A DNA stretch of 34,047 bases from Anaerolineae bacterium (lineage in GTDB: Bacteria > Chloroflexota > Anaerolineae > Aggregatilineales > Phototrophicaceae): NCBI GenBank assembly GCA_022823165.1, contig JAJDXR010000076.1:1-34047 (forward strand), written 5' to 3'. Below are positions 23,682-31,494 of the stretch, piece by piece. Position 1 is the first letter of the stretch. Every line of letters starts with the position of its first letter. Both the position numbers and the translations under genes were made by a program. The notes under the pieces are model-generated. The model was given only the letters and a program-made list of their open reading frames with translations. It did no database searches and was not told the origin of the DNA.

Positions 23682-24938
23682 ATGACACCCTACCGCAAGA
23701 TAAAGCGAAACTACAGCAAACAATTCTTCAGCGATAGGCGGCGCGGTATTTCAGGCGCCCCTTTGCTCCTCGCGCTCTTGGCGCTTGCCTGCGTCATTGG
23801 CGCCATGCTCGCCTTCGGCTACGTCTTTAGAGGCGAGGTGGAAGCCCGCGTGAACGAGTTCATGGGTACGCCTCGACCCAAGCCGACGCTGCTGGCGAAT
23901 GAGTACGCCCAGCGCGGCTTCGCCAGCTTCCGCGATGGCAAGCTTGAACAGGCGGTGAGTGACTTTGATCTGGCGGTCAGCCAGCGTCCGCGGGACATCG
24001 GCTATCTCTATGAATTTGGCATTATTCTGCTCGAATCCGGCAATGACCAACGGGCAGCCGAGATGGGCAATCGCGCCATTGAAGCGGCGGAGGCTGACGC
24101 CCGCGGTTATGCGCTGATGGCGCGCGCCCTGATGTGGAGCGACCCCGCAGCGGCCATTCCCTTCGCGGTATCGGGCTTGGAGCGCAAGCCCGACTTCGCG
24201 CCCTTGCACGCGGCGCTGGCCATCGCCTATACCAATATCGGGCGTTATGCCGAGGGCTTGCAAAGCGGCATCCGAGCGACCGAGCTTGATCCGCTCGACT
24301 CCTTCGCCTTCCGCGCCTACTCTATCCCGCTCATCTACACTGGCCGCAGCAGCGAAGCCATCGCCGCCCTGGAAAAAGCCGTGGCTATCAGCCCCAAGTT
24401 GACGGCGCCCTACTTCGAGCTGGCGGCTCAATATCGCAAGGAGAATTATCAGGAGATGGCCGTGGGCATTTACCGGCGTATCCTTGAACTTGAACCGGCC
24501 AGCGCCAAAGCCTATTTGCGCATCTGCCAAACCTATGCCGAGATCGGCGAATTCCTGGAAGGCACGCGCTTCTGCGAGACCGCCACCGAAATCGACGAGA
24601 CCTACGCGCCCGCCTGGCAATACCTGGGCCAGCTGCAGTACAACCGCCGCAACTACGAGAGCGCGCTTGAGTCGCTGGAAAATTGCGTCGCCAACGGCTC
24701 CACAGCAGTCGAGTGTTATTATATTCGCGGCTTGGCTTATTATTTTCTGGGCGAATGCTCCACCGCCTGGGACGTCCTGCTGGAAGCCTTTCTCTACACC
24801 AATCAGCAAAGCATCATCGACATAATCAATACCGGCCTGGGCGATATCCGCGCCAACTGCCCCGGCTTTGAAAGCGCCCAGCTGCCGACGGCCATTCCGC
24901 CGACGCCGATCCCGCCGACGCCCATCGGAGGCATCTAG
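23682..24938 (+). CDS. Membrane-anchored TPR protein A
   Basis: A 418-aa protein with a short basic N-terminus (KIKRNYSKQFFSDRRRG), one transmembrane helix at about residues 29-50 and about eight tetratricopeptide-like helical pairs (YAQRGFASFRDGKLEQAVSD, PYFELAAQYRKENYQEMAV and others). It ends in a Pro/Thr-rich tail (TAIPPTPIPPTPIGGI). The domain is predicted to face outside. Tail and linker style are typical of Chloroflexota. The stop is two bases before the next gene's GTG, so the two are one operon. No partner is evident. Confidence 0.85.
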   Translation: MTPYRKIKRNYSKQFFSDRRRGISGAPLLLALLALACVIGAMLAFGYVFRGEVEARVNEFMGTPRPKPTLLANEYAQRGFASFRDGKLEQAVSDFDLAVSQRPRDIGYLYEFGIILLESGNDQRAAEMGNRAIEAAEADARGYALMARALMWSDPAAAIPFAVSGLERKPDFAPLHAALAIAYTNIGRYAEGLQSGIRATELDPLDSFAFRAYSIPLIYTGRSSEAIAALEKAVAISPKLTAPYFELAAQYRKENYQEMAVGIYRRILELEPASAKAYLRICQTYAEIGEFLEGTRFCETATEIDETYAPAWQYLGQLQYNRRNYESALESLENCVANGSTAVECYYIRGLAYYFLGECSTAWDVLLEAFLYTNQQSIIDIINTGLGDIRANCPGFESAQLPTAIPPTPIPPTPIGGI

Positions 24939-24939
24939 G

Positions 24940-26151
24940 GTGAAGATCCGGCGTGATTACACGCAGCCCTTCTTCCGCGAGCCCAAAGGCCATCCGCTTC
25001 GCAACATGCTCATCGCCGCGCTGCTGGGCTTGCTGCTGGGCTTGGCGATTTTCTGGCAGCAGGAGGCCCTAAGAGGCGTCGTCCAGAGCTTAAGCGCCAG
25101 CCCGCCAACGCCGACGCCGATGCCCAGCGAGCTGGCGACCCGCGCCTCGGAGCTGTTCCTGGCCGGCGACTTGATCAAGGCGGAAGACCTGCTGGCAAAG
25201 GCTGTCGCCGAGCGGCCAAACAATCTTGCCTACCGCTATCAGCACGGCCGCTTGTTGATTGAGCTGGGCCGCTATGACGAAGCGTATGACCATGGCGCCG
25301 CCATCACCGAGCTTGACGCCCGCGACGCGCGCGGCTTCGCGTTAAAAGCCACAGCCTTGACCTGGCAGGGCCAAGCCTCAGTCGCCATCCCCATCGCGCT
25401 TTCGGGCCTCGAATCGAACCCGCGCTTCACCCCCCTCCACGCCACGCTGGCGCGGGCTTATGTCGATACGCAGCGCTGGGCTGACGGGCTGGAAACCGCC
25501 GAGAGCGGCCTGTCCATCGACGACGAAGATGCCGACTTGATCCGCGCCTACGCCTATGCCCTGCAATCAGTCGGCTCCTACAGCGACGCCGAAGCCTATC
25601 TGCGGCGCGCCATGCAATTGCGCCCGACTTATCTGCCCGTTTACTTCGAGCTGGGCGGGCTGTATCTGGCCCGCGATGACGACCAAAGCGCCATCGACGT
25701 CTATAACCGCATCTTGTCGCTGAAACCGCGCAACCCCCGCGCCATGCTGCGGCTCTGCCTGGCTTATCGCAAGGTGGGCGAATTTGCGCGAGCGCTGGGA
25801 TTCTGCCAGGACTCGGTTGACGTAGAGCCGGCCGACGCGGAGGCGCAATTCCAGCTGGGTTTGCTGCATTATCGCGAGCGCCAGTTCGAAGCCTCGCGCG
25901 ATGCCTTTCAGCAGTGCCTGCGCTACGACGACGGCTTCTATGAGCTGTCCTGCCGCTATCGCCTGGGGCTTTCGCATTATTACACTGGCGCCTGTACGCT
26001 GGGCTGGAGCCTGCTGCGCGATTCGCTGGATCTCGCGCAGGCGGCGGGCGACGGCGCCACCGTCGGCAACATCCTGCAAGGGCTGGACGCCATCGAGAGC
26101 GATCCCCAGTGCGTGGATGAAGCGGCCGCGCCGCTGACCATTCAGCATTGA
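24940..26151 (+). CDS. Membrane-anchored TPR protein B
   Basis: A 403-aa paralogue of the preceding protein. It starts at a GTG (24940) with GGAGG about eight bases upstream; the longer in-frame extension lies inside the first gene. The N-terminus KIRRDYTQPFF matches KIKRNYSKQFF of protein A; a transmembrane helix (MLIAALLGLLLGLAIFW) and a PTPTPMPS linker follow, then TPR repeats with the same order of Cys-containing motifs (FCQDSVDVEP, CRYRLGLSHYYTGACTLGW). Tandem duplication followed by divergence is the simplest explanation. Confidence 0.85.
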   Translation: MKIRRDYTQPFFREPKGHPLRNMLIAALLGLLLGLAIFWQQEALRGVVQSLSASPPTPTPMPSELATRASELFLAGDLIKAEDLLAKAVAERPNNLAYRYQHGRLLIELGRYDEAYDHGAAITELDARDARGFALKATALTWQGQASVAIPIALSGLESNPRFTPLHATLARAYVDTQRWADGLETAESGLSIDDEDADLIRAYAYALQSVGSYSDAEAYLRRAMQLRPTYLPVYFELGGLYLARDDDQSAIDVYNRILSLKPRNPRAMLRLCLAYRKVGEFARALGFCQDSVDVEPADAEAQFQLGLLHYRERQFEASRDAFQQCLRYDDGFYELSCRYRLGLSHYYTGACTLGWSLLRDSLDLAQAAGDGATVGNILQGLDAIESDPQCVDEAAAPLTIQH

Positions 26152-26206
26152 CCCGCGCGCGACAGTCCTTTAGCCTACTCGCGTTCAGCCACCCCGACAG
26201 ATAAGT

Positions 26207-27124
26207 ATGAGCGTACTCAATACCAGCCTCAGGCTTTACCGCCAGACCCTGAAGCGGGTTCGCCCAGCGCATATCGCCCTGCACCGCCTGCTGAGCGGGC
26301 TGCTGCTGCCGGGGCTGGAGCGCGCCACCGGCTTCAAAACCATCAGCGAAGACCCGTTTTGGTTTCGGCTGGAGCTGCTGACGCGGCAGCATGAGCGGGA
26401 GACGCGGCAGTTGCTCGAGCGGCTGGCGCAGCCAGGCATGGTCGCGCTGGATGTGGGCGCGCATGTTGGCTACTATACCCGTTTGCTGGCGCAGCGCGCG
26501 GGCGCGGGGGGCCGCGTCATCGCACTCGAGCCCAACCCGAAAACGCACCGCGTTCTGGAGCGCAACACCAGCCATCTGCCCACAGTCAGCGCGCTGCAAC
26601 TGGCGGCAGCTGAAGGCGCGGGCAATGCCGAGCTCTATGATTACCTGATGATGTCGGGCAGCGGCTCCCTGCACTATGACGAGTCGCTGGCGCATCAGCA
26701 GCGGGCGCGGATGGGCGTGGACGATGTGGCGCCGCGGCGTGACGCCGGCTTCGAGATGCAGCGCTATCAAGTGCGCACGGCCGCCATCGACGACTGCCTG
26801 ACCGAACTCGGTATTGCGCAGGTGGACCTGGTGAAGATGGACATCGAAGGCGCCGAGCTGGCCGCCCTGCGCGGCATGCGGCGCACCATCGCCGCGTCGC
26901 CCGGGCTGGCGCTGGTGATGGAATACAACCCCAGCGCGCTGGCGGCCTTCGGGCATGTGCCGGCGGAGACCCTGGACGAGGCGCTGGGGCTGGGCTTCGG
27001 GCGTGTGCAAGCCATCGAGGCCGACGGCTCGCTGCGCGACTGGGGCGACGCCGCGCTGGTCGAACGGGAGACGGCGCGCCTGCTCGCCGGCATGGGCGTG
27101 GTGAATCTGCTGTTGACTAAGTAG
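26207..27124 (+). CDS. FkbM family SAM-dependent methyltransferase
   Basis: A 305-aa predicted O-methyltransferase. The SAM-binding motif is VALDVGAHVGYYTRLL, followed by VIALEPNPKTHRVLERN and the FkbM hallmark VDLVKMDIEGAELAALRGM. FkbM enzymes methylate glycans or secondary metabolites; no biosynthetic cluster adjoins, so the acceptor is unknown. The start is at the ATG with no clear ribosome site. GC-rich (70% in 26461-26520 by count), in contrast to the RM genes that follow three bases later. Confidence 0.88.
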   Translation: MSVLNTSLRLYRQTLKRVRPAHIALHRLLSGLLLPGLERATGFKTISEDPFWFRLELLTRQHERETRQLLERLAQPGMVALDVGAHVGYYTRLLAQRAGAGGRVIALEPNPKTHRVLERNTSHLPTVSALQLAAAEGAGNAELYDYLMMSGSGSLHYDESLAHQQRARMGVDDVAPRRDAGFEMQRYQVRTAAIDDCLTELGIAQVDLVKMDIEGAELAALRGMRRTIAASPGLALVMEYNPSALAAFGHVPAETLDEALGLGFGRVQAIEADGSLRDWGDAALVERETARLLAGMGVVNLLLTK

Positions 27125-27173
27125 GCTTGATATACAGTTCCGCCATCAGGTACGCTGGATCAGAGCCGGAATA

Positions 27174-27182
27174 TGGTACAAT
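27174..27182 (+). promoter_or_regulatory. Extended -10 promoter of the RM pair
   Basis: TGGTACAAT at 27174-27182 with no good -35. It lies 40 bases before the preferred methylase start at 27223 and downstream of the alternative TTG start at 27127, which favours the later start. Confidence 0.4.
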
Positions 27183-27222
27183 TGTTCGAAAGCATTCGCT
27201 ACTTTGGAATGGTTATCTCAAG

Positions 27223-28218
27223 ATGATTGGTCCAAACCATACTCCCGCGATCGATTTGGAAGTTTATTTGCCAACTGCAGTGCGCCGTTTGGAAAACCCT
27301 CAGACAGATATTCCAAGAATTGCGAAAGACTTGAAGCTAACCGACTCAATAGAGCAGGCCGTTCGAAGTGTGCCAACTAACCATACGATATTGCATGGCG
27401 ATGCGCGACAGGCAACCTCAATCGCAGACGATAGCGCGCATCTCGTTGTGACTTCTCCTCCATACTGGATCCTCAAAGCATACCCGGATGTTGCGGGTCA
27501 GCTTGGTAACATGAGCGATTACGAGCTATTCCTCACAGAATTGGACCAGGTTTGGCGAGAGTGTTTTCGCGTCTTGGTTCCTGGTGGTCGTCTTATATGC
27601 GTCGTAGGAGATGTCTGTCTTTCGCGACGGAAAAATCGCGGACGTCACACCGTCGTGCCTCTACATGCGGCCATTCAAGAGCGCTGCCGCAAAATCGGCT
27701 TTGACAATCTCGCTCCAATCATCTGGCACAAAATAGCAAACGCTACCTACGAAGCAGACAGCGCATCTGGTTTCCTCGGCAAACCATACGAACCTAATGC
27801 GGTCATCAAGAATGACATCGAGTATATTCTCATGGAGCGGAAACCGGGCGGATACCGTTCACCCAGTATGGCGGCTCGCATTCTCAGTTTGATCTCGTCC
27901 GACAATCATTCAAAGTGGTTTCAGCAAATCTGGATGGGCGTAACCGGCGCTTCGACTAGAGATCATCCCGCGCCATATCCTATGGAACTTGCTGAGCGGC
28001 TAATACGCATGTTCAGTTTCGTTGGCGACACCATTCTTGACCCCTTCCTGGGCACAGGAACTACATCTGTGGCCGCCGCCAAATGGGGTCGGAATAGCAT
28101 CGGCTTTGAGATCGACAAAGACTACCACGAATATGCGCGGCAGCGCCTGACGAAAGCGACTTTGCCACCCTTTGGCGGAGTAACGATTCACACCAAACAC
28201 TGTACGGAAGCAGTATGA
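27223..28218 (+). CDS. Type II DNA methyltransferase, beta-class with SPPY motif
   Basis: A 331-aa modification enzyme. TSPPYW (about residues 77-82) is the catalytic motif, and DPFLGTGTTSVAAAKWGR (about 273) is the SAM-binding motif. This order is the beta class. SPPY predicts N4-cytosine methylation, although N6-adenine cannot be excluded. The frame is open back to a TTG at 27127; I prefer the ATG at 27223 because a promoter-like -10 lies between them. The stop overlaps the restriction gene by four bases (ATGA), so the two are one unit. The genes are AT-richer (45% GC in 27301-27360 by count) than both flanks. XhoI/PaeR7I relatives I know of are paired with adenine methylases, which makes the combination notable. 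Confidence 0.88.
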   Translation: MIGPNHTPAIDLEVYLPTAVRRLENPQTDIPRIAKDLKLTDSIEQAVRSVPTNHTILHGDARQATSIADDSAHLVVTSPPYWILKAYPDVAGQLGNMSDYELFLTELDQVWRECFRVLVPGGRLICVVGDVCLSRRKNRGRHTVVPLHAAIQERCRKIGFDNLAPIIWHKIANATYEADSASGFLGKPYEPNAVIKNDIEYILMERKPGGYRSPSMAARILSLISSDNHSKWFQQIWMGVTGASTRDHPAPYPMELAERLIRMFSFVGDTILDPFLGTGTTSVAAAKWGRNSIGFEIDKDYHEYARQRLTKATLPPFGGVTIHTKHCTEAV

Positions 28219-28946
28219 ATCTTAATTCCGCCGATATTGATTCGGAAATACGAAGCGCTGTCCAACAGTTCTGGCTAACCCGTTCATCTCAAGCCCGAAA
28301 GCAGAGCTCGTCCACCGGTGTTAGGGACGCCGGCGCGCGAGCAGCGGTAACAGGCGGCGCGCAAATGGACGGATTTGTCAAACTCATCACGAAAGCGCTC
28401 TACGACGCCGGTGTCAGCGAAACCCATGTCTTCCGCAACAAGAAACTGGTTTTACCGGGCTGGTATAGGGCTGAGAAAAAGTGGGATCTACTTATCGTAG
28501 CAGACGGCAATCTTGTTGCTGGCATTGAATTGAAGTCGCAAGTGGGATCCTTCGGCAATAATTTTAACAACCGTTCCGAGGAAGCTATCGGTAGCGCAAC
28601 TGACTTGTGGGCAGCTTATCGCGAGGGCGCCTTCGGGACGTCGCCCCGTCCCTGGCTCGGTTATCTAATGTTGCTGGAGGAAGCTCCAAAGTCTTTGTCT
28701 GAGGTGGCTGTGCGACAGCCCCACTTCAAAGTCTTCGCAGAGTTTAGCGGAGCTTCGTATGCTAAACGTTACGAAATCCTGTTGACAAAGCTAGTTCGTG
28801 AGAGGCTCTACGATTCGGCATGTTTGCTGCTTTCGAATCAAACTGACGGAGAATCCGGGAATTACCGCGAACCTTCCGGCGAGCTTTCCTTTGTCAGACT
28901 CCTGCGGTCACTCATTTCGCACTCGGGAGGAATCACCGCAACCTAG
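28215..28946 (+). CDS. XhoI/PaeR7I-family type II restriction endonuclease
   Basis: A 243-aa endonuclease. WDLLIVADGNLVAGIELKSQ carries the PD-(D/E)xK active site (D91, E105, K107), and GSFGNNFNNRSEEAIGSA is the hallmark segment of PaeR7I-type enzymes, which cleave CTCGAG. Specificity here is inferred, not shown. It overlaps the methylase by four bases. The length is typical. Seven CTCGAG sites are present in the window by eye, close to random expectation, so no avoidance is seen. Directly after the stop, in the same frame, lies the remnant of another modification enzyme. Confidence 0.9.
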   Translation: MNLNSADIDSEIRSAVQQFWLTRSSQARKQSSSTGVRDAGARAAVTGGAQMDGFVKLITKALYDAGVSETHVFRNKKLVLPGWYRAEKKWDLLIVADGNLVAGIELKSQVGSFGNNFNNRSEEAIGSATDLWAAYREGAFGTSPRPWLGYLMLLEEAPKSLSEVAVRQPHFKVFAEFSGASYAKRYEILLTKLVRERLYDSACLLLSNQTDGESGNYREPSGELSFVRLLRSLISHSGGITAT

Positions 28947-29072
28947 AGCGAAACAAAGCAAACTTGTGATGTTACTCGATTCTCCGACCGCGAAATCGAC
29001 CAGCTCGTCTACCAACTCTACGATCTCAGCCCCGCCGAAATCGCCATCGTCGAAGGCCGGCAGCCGGACTAG
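28947..29072 (+). pseudogene. C-terminal remnant of an Eco57I-like type II/IIG methyltransferase
   Basis: Immediately after the restriction gene stop, the same frame continues to a TAG at 29070-29072 and encodes FSDREIDQLVYQLYDLSP and then AEIAIVEG. This is the characteristic C-terminal end of Eco57I-type DNA methyltransferases and type IIG enzymes (EID.LVY.LY.L...EI.IVE). Nothing upstream of it encodes the rest of such a protein. It is best read as the leftover tail of an earlier RM gene that the present pair replaced. It ends within the stop of the convergent coiled-coil gene (overlap in CTAG). Confidence 0.75.
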
Positions 29073-29305
29073 TCCTTGACGAAGCCAGTCGGCTTGCTGT
29101 AGGGCACGTCAAGGTGCTCCATTATGGCGTCCAGCTTGCGCGAATTCTCGAGTATCATCTCGCGGTTCTCCGCGACCATCTCTGTCAAACCGAGCAGTGC
29201 CGCTTCAAACCCGTCCACCTTGTCGAAAACTTCGTCCTGGGCGTTTTCCAAGGTCTGATATTTTGCCTGCATACGTTTGAAGCGAATGTCGGTGGTGGCG
29301 GCCAT
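29069..29305 (-). CDS. Small coiled-coil protein of the HLDVPY family (78 aa)
   Basis: Unknown function. MAATTDIRFKRMQAKYQ, then AALLGLTEMV, a short heptad segment and the tail HLDVPYSKPTGFVKD. It shares N-terminal TTDIR, central LGLTExV and the tail with the proteins at 29342-29557 and 3646-3969. GGAG precedes the ATG by about six bases. Convergent with the RM pair remnant and ending in the same four bases. Probably cotranscribed with the gene at 29342-29557, 36 bases upstream. Confidence 0.75.
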   Translation of the reverse strand: MAATTDIRFKRMQAKYQTLENAQDEVFDKVDGFEAALLGLTEMVAENREMILENSRKLDAIMEHLDVPYSKPTGFVKD

Positions 29306-29341
29306 GCTATTCTCCGTACTGTCGGTGGAAGCAATTATTCC

Positions 29342-29557
29342 CTAGTCCTGGCGGAAGCCTATAGGCGGCTTATCATAAGGCACGTCGAGGTGCTTGATGA
29401 TGGCGTCGACTTTTCGGTTCAGCTCGGCGACTTGCTCGGTCAAGCCGAGCAGCGCCGCTTCAAAGGTATCCGTCTTGTCGAAGAGCGCATCCTGCGCCTT
29501 GCGAATGCCTTGATATTCATCATTTACTCGTTGCAAGCGGATGTCGGTTGTCGCCAT
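29342..29557 (-). CDS. Small coiled-coil protein of the HLDVPY family (71 aa)
   Basis: The shortest family member: MATTDIRLQRVNDEYQGIRK, then AALLGLTEQVAELNRK and the tail HLDVPYDKPPIGF. A minus-strand -10-like TATACT lies at 29611-29616. The tandem arrangement with its paralogue mirrors the pair at 3279-3969 next to the other RM locus. No membrane segment, signal peptide or DNA-binding motif is apparent; oligomerisation through the heptads is the only inference. Confidence 0.75.
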   Translation of the reverse strand: MATTDIRLQRVNDEYQGIRKAQDALFDKTDTFEAALLGLTEQVAELNRKVDAIIKHLDVPYDKPPIGFRQD

Positions 29558-29649
29558 TTGCTTTCGCTTTGCTCACCTAGGTCTGATTACGGTTCCATGA
29601 TTCCTGATTCAGTATACCCGCAAAGTGAAATCAGCAACAGCGAGCTAAG

Positions 29650-29670
29650 CTCTGCGCCTCTGTGGCATAA
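29650..29670. repeat. Short heptamer repeat
   Basis: CTCTGCGCCTCTGTGGCATA, the same degenerate seven-base unit as at 4210-4260 and 31337-31360. It sits just before the 3' end of the MocR gene. Confidence 0.5.
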
Positions 29671-29673
29671 CCA

Positions 29674-31170
29674 TCACAACACCACCCCCGCCTCCAGGCC
29701 CCCGACCTCTGCGGCCAACGCCCGCCAGGCCGCCCCGATGCGCCCAAAGCCCTCCTCAATCGCCGCCGGCCGATGAATCCCGAAGTTGAGCCGCATGGCG
29801 TGTCCGCCACCGTCGCCGCTGTAGAAGAGCCCGCCGATAGCAAAGGCGGCATCGCGCTGCAGGGCGGCGATGAAGGTCTCGGCGGCGCTGGGACCGCCCT
29901 CCGGCAGTTCGACCCAGAGGTAAAGCCCGCCTTGGGGCGAGAACCACTTGCTGCCCGCCGGGAAATAGCGCTGGGCGGCGGCCAGAGCAGCCACCCGCCG
30001 GCGGCGCAGCTCGATGCGGTTGCGCTCCAGCTGCTGTGCCAGCACGCCCCGCTCCAGCAACAGATGGATAGCGCGCTGATGCAAGCCCGAAGTGGAGATA
30101 TCGGCGGCTTGTTTTACGCGCGACAGGCGCTCGTTGTAAGCCTCGCCGGCGATCAGATAGCCGATGCGGATGCCTGGCAACAGCACCTTGGTGAAGGCGT
30201 TGGTGTGGATGACGACGCCGCTGTCGTCCAGCGCCTTTAGCGGCGGCAGTTCCTCGCCCTCGAAGCGGAATTCGCGGTAGACCTCATCCTCCAGCACGGG
30301 GATGCCGTGGCGCGCGGCCAGGCGCGCGAGCTGGCGACGGCGGTGCATGGGCATCAGGTGGCCGGTCGGGTTTTGGTAGCTGGGCATGACGTAGATCAAA
30401 CGCGGTCGCAGGTCGCCGATGATATTTTCGAGTGTGTCGATGCGGATGCCATCGTCATCAATGGGGATGCCGTGGATGTGCACGCGGCGCGCCTGGGCGA
30501 TGTCCATGACGCCGAGGTAAGTGGGGTCGGCGGTGACCAGCGTATCGCCCGGGCTCAGCAGCGATTGCAGCACCAGGTCGATGGCTTGCTGGGCGCCGCC
30601 GGTGATCAGCACATCGTCAAGGCGGCACTGGATGCCGATAGCGCGCACGTAATCGCGCACGGCGCTGCGCAGCGGCAGGTAGCCCTCAGCCGCTTCGTAG
30701 GACAGCGCCGCGGCGCCATCACGGTCGATAACCTGGTTGAGCGCGTCTTGCAGGTAGCTAACCGGGAAGAATTCGCTGGGTGGCGAGCCGCTGCTGAAAT
30801 CGATGACGCCGGGCTTGCGAGCCAATCGCATCATATCGCGGATGGCGGCGGCGCGCCGGCGGTCCTGCCGTGGCGAACGCTGCGGGCTCTCGGCAGACGC
30901 TTCGGGAGCGGCGATGCGTTCACGCGCGACGAAGGTGCCGCGGCCGGCGCGGGCGCTGAGGTAGCCGGCGGCGCGCAGCTCGCTGTAGGCGTTGACCACG
31001 CTGATGCGGCTGATGCCAAGGCGGCGGGCCAGATTACGGCTGGCGGGCAGGCGCCTGCCCGGGGGCAGGTCGCCGCTGTCGATTTGCTCGCGTATCCGCG
31101 CTATCAGTTGACGATAGAGCGGTTCTTCACTCTCGCGTTGGAGTGTGATATTGAGACCGGGATTTGGCAT
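29674..31170 (-). CDS. MocR-type regulator (GntR DNA-binding plus PLP aminotransferase-like domain)
   Basis: A 498-aa protein. The N-terminal winged helix (EEPLYRQLIARIREQIDSG, LPASRNLARRLGISRISVV, GRGTFVA) is GntR-type. The C-terminal domain resembles class I aminotransferases, with the PLP lysine in NAFTKVLLPGIRIGYL. MocR proteins usually sense PLP or amino acids and are often autoregulated. The start MPNPGLN is at the ATG at 31170; the longer frame upstream would extend over the operator-like repeats. The regulated target is unclear: the small coiled-coil genes follow on the same strand, and the SH3 gene lies divergently. Confidence 0.9.
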   Translation of the reverse strand: MPNPGLNITLQRESEEPLYRQLIARIREQIDSGDLPPGRRLPASRNLARRLGISRISVVNAYSELRAAGYLSARAGRGTFVARERIAAPEASAESPQRSPRQDRRRAAAIRDMMRLARKPGVIDFSSGSPPSEFFPVSYLQDALNQVIDRDGAAALSYEAAEGYLPLRSAVRDYVRAIGIQCRLDDVLITGGAQQAIDLVLQSLLSPGDTLVTADPTYLGVMDIAQARRVHIHGIPIDDDGIRIDTLENIIGDLRPRLIYVMPSYQNPTGHLMPMHRRRQLARLAARHGIPVLEDEVYREFRFEGEELPPLKALDDSGVVIHTNAFTKVLLPGIRIGYLIAGEAYNERLSRVKQAADISTSGLHQRAIHLLLERGVLAQQLERNRIELRRRRVAALAAAQRYFPAGSKWFSPQGGLYLWVELPEGGPSAAETFIAALQRDAAFAIGGLFYSGDGGGHAMRLNFGIHRPAAIEEGFGRIGAAWRALAAEVGGLEAGVVL

Positions 31171-31215
31171 CGTCGCCAGCGCCTTTGCGCGTGAATGGCA
31201 TAGACCAATGCTAGC

Positions 31216-31233
31216 GCCAACTATAGCCAACTA
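31216..31233. promoter_or_regulatory. Direct repeat, possible MocR operator
   Basis: GCCAACTA occurs at 31216-31223 and again at 31226-31233, a 10-bp period that places both on one DNA face. It lies 46 bases before the MocR start and includes TATAGT on the minus strand as a possible -10. MocR regulators commonly bind direct repeats near their own promoter, so autoregulation is plausible. The link is inferred from position. Confidence 0.5.
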
Positions 31234-31336
31234 CAACGTGTGAAGTCTCCGAATATGGGAGTGTCTATTATGGTGAATGCGGTTTCCCTTCGACTCAAAG
31301 AATAAACTCTGTGCCGGCGGGCAGTGTCTACGCGCC

Positions 31337-31360
31337 CCTCTGTGTCTCTGTGGTGAATTA
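31337..31360. repeat. Short heptamer repeat
   Basis: CCTCTGTGTCTCTGTGGTGA, same unit as at 4210-4260. It lies in the 324-base gap between the MocR and SH3 genes. The rest of that gap holds the operator-like repeat and the SH3 promoter. Confidence 0.55.
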
Positions 31361-31426
31361 ACCAGTGCCAATCTCGGCATTCAGGAAAAATCCACCATGT
31401 TAGCTACTCCCCCGAATATGGAAAAC

Positions 31427-31456
31427 TTGACACGCGGGTTTTATAAAGAATACAAT
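31427..31456 (+). promoter_or_regulatory. Sigma70 promoter of the SH3 protein gene
   Basis: TTGACA (31427-31432), 18 bases, TACAAT (31451-31456), about 38 bases before the ATG at 31495. It lies inside a short upstream reading frame, which argues that frame is not a gene. Confidence 0.65.
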
Positions 31457-31494
31457 CTACTAAACGAGACTTATGAGACAGAGTTGCCAGCATT

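Noticed and set aside
1522..29152. Avoidance of CTCGAG as evidence for XhoI-type specificity
   Set aside because: Seven sites were found by eye (1522, 17184, 17388, 22141, 26414, 26525, 29147), about what chance predicts for a 34-kb window.
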